Origin: Psococerastis gibbosa
Lineage: Eukaryota; Arthropoda; Insecta; Psocodea; Psocidae
Reading direction: 5' to 3'
DNA: 64,000 bases
Assembly (NCBI GenBank): GCA_963971405.1
Contig: OZ020484.1
Location: 7,130,001 to 7,194,000, forward strand
In this document: positions 56,283-64,000 of the stretch, in pieces
How positions within the stretch are numbered: position 1 is the stretch's first letter
How the letters are laid out: each line of letters opens with the position of its first letter
Made by a program: the position numbers and the translations under genes
Notes under the pieces: model-generated
Seen by the model: only the letters and a program-made list of their open reading frames with translations
Databases searched by the model: none
What the model was told of the DNA's origin: nothing

Positions 56283-56508
56283 CCTCCGACAAACTCATCT
56301 GTTAGCAGAATATCTTATATCTGGCTGTCAAGTATATAGATACATACAGTAGGTACTTAAAGTGGACGAGTGAAGTAGCTTTTCTATTTATCAATTAGTA
56401 TTGTATATTGGAAAATTAAGAATAGTTCCAACTAATAATTGTATTGAAAATTTATTATAATTTATAATATCGAACATCACAAACCTTACCCTATCTTCTT
56501 CTTCGTCT

Positions 56509-56800
56509 TCTTCTTCTGGCTCTACAACCCTTAATGAGCTTTGGTCTGCACGACAACACTCCTCCAGTGATCTCGGTTTTGTACAGCGCTTCATCATCTA
56601 CGGACTCCCAATTCGTGAAGGTCAGTTTCCAACACATTCTTCCAGTGTTTTCGAGGACGTCCCGCCAGTCATCTTCCTGTCATGCTTGTTTTGTACATCT
56701 TTTTCAGCACACGGTCGTCTGACATTCTTGCGACTTGTCCCAGCCATCTTACGCGCACTATGTCTTCTCCGTTGAGTATTGCGTCTGTTTCAGAGTTGTA
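56509..56800 (-). pseudogene. LINE C-terminal fragment, copy 2
   Basis: On the minus strand it reads RMSDDRVLKKMYKTSMTGR, stop, then LAGRPRKHWKNVLETDLHEL and onward, with further stops, and an end matching KAHQGL. A (GAA)n tail follows. It is homologous to copy 1 at 54027 and carries the same in-frame TGA after MTGR. Confidence 0.75.
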
Positions 56801-57656
56801 TCTTATACGCCACTCTCCGTCTTCGCATAGGGGTCCATAGGTCCTCCATATTATCTTTCCCTATACTGCACATAAATGGGAAAGAAAGAATAGTGTATGC
56901 GCTTGTGACCAGATGAAAGAAGTGACACTTAAAAATGGTTGAATATTGAATTGAATTGGGATTGGGACAACAGAAGAAGAAGACCCTGCTAATCAAACAA
57001 GATATCAGGTTTCGTCCATAACCGACAGCTCTGGCGCGTGTGTATGTATTACTCAGCTCATGCGTCACACGTACAGGATGGGTATTCAGTTTTCAAGAGA
57101 GCGCCAGAAGTAATCTCACTTCAAAAAATTTAAAGGTCGTGAAGAGCATGGTTGCTCTCCTTTCGCTGATTACCATTGCGATAAACCAAGCAGACGGAAG
57201 TGCTGGCCTGCTTTATTATTCCTGGCAATTCTCCTCAAGAAAAGAAAGATACCATCAATCATTCTGTCCATTGTTTAATATAAACAGACCATTAAAAAAA
57301 CAGAAAGAATCAAACTATATGAAAGGCCATTTCTTGGCTGAGTCTATCTAGCGTTTCTATTGTTATGTAAATAATTGTTTTCCTGTATCTTATTATTGTA
57401 TCTGTATATTGTACGGTATGTAGCTAGGGTTGCCAACCGTGCTCAGGATCAGAGTATCGTACTCTATTTCATACATGTGTACTCCACAAACTGGAAGTCA
57501 CTTAAATTACGCAAAAATACTCTTTTTCTGGAACAGGAAAGAAACCAGACCGAAATAAGAAACCGAGTCCAAAAGTCCATAAAGTCCAAAATTACAGCAG
57601 CCTACTTCTGTATATGCAACAGAGCAACACCTTTTTCGGCAAGAGAGAAGTCGAAC

Positions 57657-58479
57657 GGAAAGCTTTGTGATGGTCGAAATTTTCGATTCCGAGATTTCAA
57701 CGGATTTACACGTTTTGAGGTCCCAGGAACCCAAAAAAGTGGTTTTTACAAAATGTCTGTCTGTCGGTCGGTCTGTCTGTTCGTCGATTTCCGGGCAAAC
57801 TACTCGGTGGATTTGAGTGAAATTTGGCATGTAGGTTCACAAAAATCATACCTCGGGAACATTTTTTTTTTGGGGGGGCTAACTCAATTTGGGGGGGTTT
57901 ATTTTCAAAAAACTCCAAAAAAAACGTCTAAAAAAATTATTTCTCAAAAACGGCTCCAACGATTTCTTTTAAATTCTCGTAGATTGTAGTCGTTATTAAT
58001 GTTGACAAAATGCGGGGGGTCGCTTGCCCCTTGATAGTTTGCTTCTGGGGGTAAAAAAATAAAAATAACTTAATTTTAATGAAAAAATGACTAAAAAATC
58101 CGAAACCTTTCTATCGATGATTTCTACCTTCAAGCATGTTTTAGGTGTTAAATTGAGTAACGAAACCAGATAGGTTGCTTTCCCAAAAAAATATTTGGTT
58201 TTGCCCAAAAAATTATTTTTTGAAAAAAATGATAGAAAATTCGCGCTCAAATGCATTGCATGCCCTGCCATTATTGCTGTGTGGTAATTAATGTGTTTGT
58301 TTGACCTATCGAGAATTTACCTCACTTCCAGTGACGTCAGGTGGACAACCGCCCCCCCCCCCCCGAGATATCGGAAATTTAACCATAGGAAAAATATTTG
58401 CCATAAAATTACTAATTTTCTCTATCTAATAATTTTGATAAATTGGAAAGCATGTTCGAGTGAACTCGGACCGGTTCTT
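57657..58479 (+). mobile_element. Element T1, copy C (5' edge lost)
   Basis: It begins ggaaagctttgtgatggtcg, so the first ~28 bp of the element are absent. It ends at the aattggaaagcatgttcgag and ggaccggttctt edge. Over long stretches it is nearly identical to copy A at 5651-6508 in the opposite orientation. Confidence 0.78.
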
Positions 58480-58865
58480 TATTTTTTGTCCCTAGAACCA
58501 AAATATCAAGAGGAAATATTTATAGTGAATTTGAACTAGCCTATTTGATTTTTTGAATTGATAATTTGTGCTATTGCTACTGCTGTTTTAGCCTACTATA
58601 TTTGTCTAGTGAATTTCAACTAGACTATATGATTTTCTTTAAATATTCGTGACTTCACAAGTAATCACAACATAAAGCAAGATCCTTCTTATGTAAGCCC
58701 ATATTCCATAATTGTATCGTTTCACTCTGGAGTTTCAATCTATTGATCAATTGGTTTGCAGCGAATGTTTAAGTCCCCTTCTCCACTCTTGTCTATATTA
58801 TGCGGTTCTTTTTAGTAGCGTTCCACTCTACTGAAATATAATACCACCATGCTAAGATTTATAAT

Positions 58866-58871
58866 TTTATT
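58866..58871 (-). terminator. Candidate poly-A signal for the distal M3 last exon (AATAAA)
   Basis: AATAAA on the minus strand lies about 120 bp downstream of the stop codon at 58993-58995. No equally placed AATAAA was seen shortly after the proximal stop at 59279-59281. Confidence 0.5.
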
Positions 58872-58992
58872 TATATAAACTATATATATAGTACATAAGA
58901 TTTTATAAGATTTTTTTAAATTTAAATAATATCATACACCTATGTAATCCAAAATTAAAAAAAAAACACATTGAAGTAAAAAAAAAAAATAT

Positions 58993-59083
58993 TTAATTAT
59001 GAAAAACTTTCTTCTTCCCATAATCGCGCAGTGGATCACCAGTGAGCTCCTTGAACCGCGGATGATTCTTGTAATGGTCCTTG
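58993..59083 (-). CDS. obst-A: Gene M3, alternative terminal exon 5b
   Basis: After ttgtttgggcag the exon starts with C, which completes the split TG|C cysteine codon of exon 4. It then encodes KDHYKNHPRFKELTGDPLRD and YGKKKVFHN before TAA. Its first residues (C-K-D-x-Y-K) parallel exon 5a (C-E-D-W-Y-K), so the two look like duplicated, alternatively used last exons. The poly-A signal at 58866 favours real use. Confidence 0.75.
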
Positions 59084-59278
59084 CTGCCCAAACAATTATA
59101 AAAGTCAGTCCAATTTTTGGGACGCATTCGAAATAAGTATCTAGTATGCTAACTGACAGATTCAAACTTGATCACCCTGCATTACTGTGTTTGGCTGTCA
59201 GAATCCGCCAATTAGTCTACGTGACGGTTTATGGGACTTAATTCGAACGGGTCCTTACTACAGCTAATGGCATAGGGT

Positions 59279-59384
59279 TTACTGGTCCTGCCTATGTTTT
59301 GTTCTGCTGTTGGCTGCAGCTGCTGTTAGTCTGACTTCTTCTTTGGCGGCCGCAACTTTGGGATCGTCCTTGTACCAGTCTTCG
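59279..59384 (-). CDS. obst-A: Gene M3, terminal exon 5a
   Basis: After a taattacag acceptor the exon starts with C, completing the sixth cysteine of domain 3. It then encodes EDWYKDDPKVAAAKEEVRLT and AAAANSRTKHRQDQ before TAA. A short charged tail beginning CEDWYKD is what insect obstructor-A proteins have after domain 3, as I recall. The phase and strand match exon 4 exactly. The start of the Ala/Lys tail is hydrophilic, with no membrane segment. Confidence 0.85.
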
Positions 59385-60712
59385 CTGTAATTATAGTTAA
59401 TACATAATGTTATAAATAAATAAATAGGTTAATTACAAGTGGGTTGAAAGTCCCAAAATTCGCCCTTTTGGAAAATGGATGCAATTTTCTTTCTTTCTTT
59501 CTTATAACTTGTAAAAAAAAAATCTATCAAAGCAATAAAGTATATTTGTACTGCATAGCTATTTCCAATAGGTCAAGACTGTTTAATCAGCAATGGCATA
59601 TTTTTTTTTTGTATCAATACATTTGTATAGGAAGTTAATACCCTCGGAGACTTATAAAATACGAAGTACTACCCTTTTATTAACATATAACATATAAAGT
59701 GCCCACTTATTATAAAACTACACTGAGTTAAGTCATGCGCCAGCCCAGAAAAACATAAGTTAGCTGAGACATATTATTCACTGTCACGCGATCAATAGCC
59801 ATCTTACAAATGATAAATAGAAATGCTCGTATCTCATATATCATTTATAAGATGATTGCAGTTCGCGTATCACTTGCACCTGTATGCCTCAGTCAACTTA
59901 ACCTGTCTTAATGTTATTTTCCTGCTGTCACATATGGCTCGATACAGCGCATAGTTTACTCATACATGGCAGTATTCTTTGTGAGCAATATGAATTAATA
60001 AATAAATAAATTAATGCAACAAAATGCCAAATTGACGGGATTGGGGCAACAAGAAATCATTCATATGAGCAAACTGCGCAGTGTTCTTTTTCAGTTAAAT
60101 TTTCAGGAGAGCCAAAAAAACTATAGCTAAGTGCCCTGTGATTGCTTCAAAACCCACCTTTTGAACTGTAGTTTTACACTGGGCCTTTTATTGACAGTAC
60201 TTAGCTTCTGATAATAAATTGAAATACGATAAATATATTTCAACCAGACGAATCCATCGGCGCAAAAACTCAATTACGGAAATTTGGGAATTTTGCCATG
60301 TTGACATCTACTGTATGTACCTCTCATATTAGCCCTCTTCTATTTCTTCAAACTACGCCATAATCTGGAGGAAACTTTCTATGGAAGCAAGTAAAAATTA
60401 ATCGGGGAAGGAGAAACTAGTGACGTGCATTAAGGATTAAACCAGTATAGTATAGTATAGAAGCCAAAGCATATAACTGCAACTAATTTTGAGATAACCC
60501 GACTTGAATTTAAGAAATTTTAACCTTTTTCATTGATGAACTCATTTTCAAATGCATTTTATTCAAGAAATGAGCATGCTACGGTGACACTGATTGGCCT
60601 CTAAAATACATAAATGCTTCGGTACGACCATGGTGCAGTTATCTTAAAATTAAAAAAAATTGCAGTTATACTCCTTGGCTTCTATACGCCTGAGTCAAAA
60701 AATAAAACCTAC
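59385..60712. other. Intron 4 of M3, no elements recognised
   Basis: The stretch 59440-59500 (gtcccaaaattcgccctttt, then caattttctttctttctttc) resembles the complement of 53940-53995, a minor repeat. The rest is AT-rich without recognisable content. Confidence 0.4.
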
Positions 60713-60923
60713 CATCCAGCGACATTTTCGGGGTCGTCACATTTGCCAGACTCTTCGTTGTAAACTTCTCCTAGAGAGCAGCCCAACTCGCGGGGGGTGA
60801 CTCCCATAAGACAAACGTAGAATTTCTGACAGTCGGTGGGGTGGGCGTACATGGGGTGAGCGGGGATTTGGCCTCTTGAATCGGGCTGAGGGTCCTTGGG
60901 ACAGGTGAAACCGTCTTTGAGTT
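60713..60923 (-). CDS. obst-A: Obstructor-A/CPAP3-A-type protein (gene M3), exon 4: CBM14 domain 3
   Basis: After tcttacag the exon joins in phase 1 (C|AA gives Gln) and encodes LKDGFTCPKDPQPDSRGQIP, then AHPTDCQKFYVCLMGVTPRE, LGCSLGEVYNEESGKCDDPE and NVAG. It ends TG|gtaggt, so the last cysteine needs exon 5a or 5b. HPTDCQKFYVCL.G..PR.LGC.LGEVYN is strongly conserved in insect obstructor-A from memory of that family, which is the basis of the name. Confidence 0.95.
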
Positions 60924-61810
60924 CTGTAAGACATTGTATGTTCATGTAAGTTTTAGGTGCCAATAACTAAAGTAACATTAAAAATAAAAATAATGACTTA
61001 GTTTAGTCAACAAAATAAAAACAATTACATTATTGTAAGACCGGTCCAAGTGTAATAGAAATGGAAACAGATAAACACTACCTTCGATAATCTGCCACTA
61101 GCCACTGTTGATTGAATTTTGGGTACCCCCCCCCCCCCTGACACCCCCTCCTTGTCCTTGATGTATGTCTATATAGTATAGGAATGCCAGCACATCTGAC
61201 ACCTCTCTGTCTCCTAGAATGTCAACCACTGTCGCCTAGATGGCCACATTTTGGGGTACGTTTTTGGGTGTACATTTAAGCGCTGTGAATCTATTTTGCT
61301 CCAAGTTGAAAATTACTACTACTTGTTCCTCGAGATCTTTTTCTTAATAGAGGGCTTAAGGATCATACAGGAATTTAATACTTTTCAGGTTACACATTTC
61401 TTAGCTCAGGTAAGCTGAGCGGTCTTTTTTTGCTTAGGTATGGTCTAGGTATGCCTTACCATAGCGACATACATAATTGTCAACTCCCAGACTAGCAAGT
61501 ATTTTCCTTTCTGACTGTTTTAGACAATCTTCAACTTGTACACAGTGATTGAAACTATTAGATATATCAGAAAGATGGTGCACAGAGTTCAAATCTCATT
61601 CTTTTCCAGCAAGAATCACTTTTTAACTGCAAAGGCTTCCACGTCGACAGTCAGATGATGAACCAGTAGAATCCGGGCTGATGGCTGATGATATGTAAGT
61701 GAATTTCCATTGCCCGGTTTCTATTGTTTCTTCTAGAATCACATTGTTTCCAAAATGGCAGTAGCGTATCAATTTTTGTTGTTGTAATAATAGAAGTCAT
61801 GCCAACTTAC
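60924..61810. other. Intron 3 of M3
   Basis: It holds a C-run at about 61125-61140 and a fragment of the GGCTGATGGGC palindrome family at 61658-61712. Nothing else is identified. Confidence 0.4.
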
Positions 61811-62017
61811 GTTCTTCCTTCTTGCCGCAACCTGTTCTTCCTGCAGCATCTGGCCACACGCAGGTACCAGAGTATTCGTCAAAATGCAGACCTGTGGGGC
61901 ACAGACTTTCTATGGGGTCGCCTTCAATGCAGTTGTAGAAGACGTTGCAGACACTCTCATCAGGATGGGCGAAGTAACCGTTGCGACGGGGGCACAGTCT
62001 TGTGGATTTAGGAGGTT
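61811..62017 (-). CDS. obst-A: Obstructor-A/CPAP3-A-type protein (gene M3), exon 3: CBM14 domain 2
   Basis: After ttcttacag the exon joins in phase 1 and encodes PPKSTRLCPRRNGYFAHPDE, then SVCNVFYNCIEGDPIESLCP, TGLHFDEYSGTCVWPDAAGR and TGC. Six cysteines are present. CPR.NG.FAHPD..VCN.FYNCIEGD and GLHFDEYSGTCVWPD are hallmarks of obstructor-A domain 2. The donor is C|gtaagt. Confidence 0.95.
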
Positions 62018-62513
62018 CTGTAAGAAATTTGGTTAAAATTGAAGTTAATGTATTGTAGTATATTATAGATTATTAGGAATTGCTTAGTTGCATAATCATA
62101 ATACTGAAGGAAATGGCAGTGGCGTAGGTTTTCAAGGCCGTAGCCAGAGGGGGTCGAAGGGGTTCAAAATTCAATCAAATATTTGAAAAATGTAAAAAAA
62201 AATTCCGCGCCATTTATTAAGTTTGAAAAATCAAGAATTAATTTTTGCGCATCAACCTCATGATTCTACAAAAACATAATGTGCTAAAGCACTTTATCTC
62301 CTTTGATCATCGAATCATCCTTGGTTTGGTGTCTATCATCGATCATCGGCTCCTCCACTACTTTTCTGTGAAGAAAGTTATGTGATATGTAAAGATTAAC
62401 TTTTCTGTTAGTAGAATCCACATAGTCACCCCTGGTTAGAAGGTTGAAACTTGTTAACTACACCCTGTTACTTACGCAATGTAGGAACACTATTAAATTT
62501 ACGTGGTACTTAC

Positions 62514-62708
62514 GAAGTTCTAATCTGTCTCCACAGTCGACACTAAAGGGTTGATCACATTTGTTGATTTTCCTAATAGTTCCATCGAAGACCAAGCCAT
62601 CGGGGCAGAGCTTCTCCACAGCTTCACCATCGGTACACTGGTAGTACTTGTCACACTGCACAGGATCTTCGTATTGTCCGTCCTTAGGAGGACATTTGAA
62701 TGCGGCCT
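62514..62708 (-). CDS. obst-A: Obstructor-A/CPAP3-A-type protein (gene M3), exon 2: CBM14 domain 1
   Basis: M3 is a secreted three-domain chitin-binding protein. In insects obstructor-A organises chitin in the apical matrix of epidermis and trachea. This exon follows tattttcag, joins in phase 1 and encodes AAFKCPPKDGQYEDPVQCDK, then YYQCTDGEAVEKLCPDGLVF, INKCDQPFSVDCGDRLEL. Six cysteines and the conserved CDQPF.VDC are present. Exon 1 with the signal peptide was not found up to 64000, so the gene is probably truncated by the window edge. The remaining exons lie at 61811, 60713 and 59279/58993. M2, 5 kb away on the same strand, is its closest relative here. Confidence 0.95.
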
Positions 62709-62799
62709 CTGAAAATACAAATACATTATAAATACAAAGTACGGAAATTAGTAAATGTAAAAAGAGGTTCTATGAGCAAAAACATAGAAAATTGATGCT

Positions 62800-63570
62800 T
62801 TCTATGTATCCATTGTTCATGGTTATGCCAACTGGAGACGTCTGCTCCATATTCTGAACCTCTGGGGGTTGATAGATGTCTAATTCAGAACCATAAATAA
62901 CGTACACAAATCCGCGAAGAATGAGGGTCAATGGTTTCACTGCTTCTACAGATGTAGAATTCAGAATGTTGATTCAGAACCTCTACGGGTTGATGTTCAT
63001 CCAATTCACAACCATATGATAATAATGTGTAAAAACCTGGGATGGATCAAGGCCAAAAGTTTCACTGCTGGTACAGATGTGAATGTCTTTTTTTTATTCC
63101 AGACACTTTCGTAATAGCCGCTGCTATATTCGCCATTCATAGCTATGCCAACTGGAGAAGTCTGCTTCATATTCAGAACCTCTAGGGTTTGATGTTTATC
63201 CAATTCAAAACCATGTAATAATAATGCGTAAGAACCCGGGATGGATTAGGGCCAAAAGTTTCACTGCTGCGACAGATGTCAATGTCTTTTTTTTTATTCC
63301 AGACACTTTCGTAATAGCCGCTGCTATTTTCATCATTCATAGTTATGCCAACTGAATAAGTCTACTTTGTATTCAAAACCTCTAGGGGTTGATATTTATC
63401 CAATTCGGAACCATATAATAATAACGCGTAAAAACCCGAGATGGATTTGGGCCAAAGGCTTCACTGCTGCGACAGATGTCAATGTCTCTTTTTTATTCCA
63501 GACACTTTCGTAATAGCCGCTGCTATATACATCATCCATGGCTATGCCAACTGGAGAAGTCCGCTCCAGA
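62800..63570. repeat. Tandem repeat of ~199-bp units, about four copies
   Basis: The word atgccaactggagaagtc marks units at 62829, 63149, 63349 and 63548. The last three are 199 to 200 bp apart and the first is diverged or shortened. Each unit has tttcactgctgcgacagatg and attccagacactttcgtaat. It lies upstream of M3 exon 2, probably in intron 1. Confidence 0.8.
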
Positions 63571-63897
63571 TTAAGGCCATTAAACCTGTCTGCCCCACCC
63601 CGGTACTGTCTCTCCTCAAGGCCACCGCACCGGTGACATTTAGTGAAAATCATTAAAAATCAGTTAATGTCCCAGTCTGGAAACCTATAAAGTAGCCTTG
63701 TCGGGACAAGATGCCAGGAGCTAAATAGGTCCACTTTGGTTTCATTATCGTTTATAGGAAGTTCTGGGAATTTTTATTTGTCATGGAAAATTAAGATGCT
63801 GATCAGCAAGCCTCCCAGAACAGTAGTTAAGAAACAAACGAAGGGGGAAAAGGGAAAGATTAAAATTGAACTTTCACAAGAAATTTCAATCGTTGAG

Positions 63898-63990
63898 CCA
63901 TAAATGCTTCGGAGGGCATGTAAAGCCCTAGTTGTAAGTAAAAGAGCTTTATAGCCGTAACTACACTAGGTTTGCTTAGTAATAGAACAA
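63898..63990 (+). repeat. SINE S1, 5'-truncated
   Basis: It starts at the core (aatgcttcggagggcatgta), then runs through a shortened body to ggtttgcttagtaatagaac. The tRNA head is missing. Confidence 0.65.
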
Positions 63991-64000
63991 AAAAGCCAAT

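Noticed and set aside
57144..57220. A signal-peptide-like frame (MVALLSLITIAINQADGSAG) on the plus strand
   Set aside because: It is on the wrong strand for M2 and M3. No phase-1 donor ends it and no CBM14 exon follows. It is probably a chance frame.
1..64000. A bacterial-type defence system, CRISPR array or operon
   Set aside because: The window has split genes with GT/AG introns, tRNA-SINEs and eukaryotic transposons. No direct-repeat/spacer array or operon is present.

Overview
The window is nuclear DNA of an animal, almost certainly an arthropod. Coding sequence is a small fraction, split into short exons with GT/AG introns. All the recognisable host genes encode secreted chitin-binding proteins with three CBM14 (peritrophin-A) domains, the CPAP3/obstructor family of cuticle and tracheal matrix proteins. 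Large repeat-filled introns, tRNA-derived SINEs and very many short inverted-repeat transposons suggest a large-genome arthropod, perhaps a crustacean. The class is inference only.

Layout. (1) A plus-strand CPAP3 gene (gene P) has exons at 7858-7942, 9627-9766, 18264-18452 and 22222-22652. Its signal-peptide exon was not found. It ends in a Gln-rich acidic tail. (2) A minus-strand CPAP3 gene (M1) has exons at 35833-35887 (signal peptide), 29249-29446, 28525-28719 and 26091-26298. It faces gene P tail to tail. (3) A second minus-strand gene (M2) has exons at 53540-53579 (signal peptide), 51696-51905, 50756-50965 and 46391-46601. (4) A third minus-strand gene (M3) is the clearest obstructor-A/CPAP3-A type. 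It has exons at 62514-62708, 61811-62017 and 60713-60923, plus two candidate terminal exons at 59279-59384 and 58993-59083. Its signal-peptide exon probably lies beyond position 64000. In M1, M2 and M3 every domain is one exon bounded by phase-1 introns, and the last cysteine codon of domain 3 is split by a phase-2 intron.

Most of the rest is transposon-derived. The dominant material is a set of palindromic foldback MITEs with ends like GGCGG..TTCCAC and 3-bp, mostly TWA, target duplications, which resembles PIF/Harbinger elements. One composite version, with one palindrome seated at the centre of another, occurs six times. There are also several hAT-like MITE families with clear 8-bp target duplications and internal poly-G/C runs. 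Other elements are a Tc1 remnant with inverted ends, a deleted hAT element with an open C-terminal transposase frame, a pogo/Tigger-like MITE, three or four non-LTR retrotransposon 3' fragments, two tRNA-headed SINE families sharing a core, tRNA-like Pol III units, an ~850-bp subterminal-inverted-repeat element in three copies, and several intronic tandem arrays.

The genes form a tandem family cluster whose products would be secreted and bind chitin together in the apical extracellular matrix. The most unusual material is structural: nested palindromes, a retroposed short RNA of unknown origin with a 12-bp target duplication, a tRNA-like unit whose 5' half is replaced by an inverted copy of its own 3' half, and the paired alternative last exons of M3. 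I see no evidence of bacterial-type systems or CRISPR.
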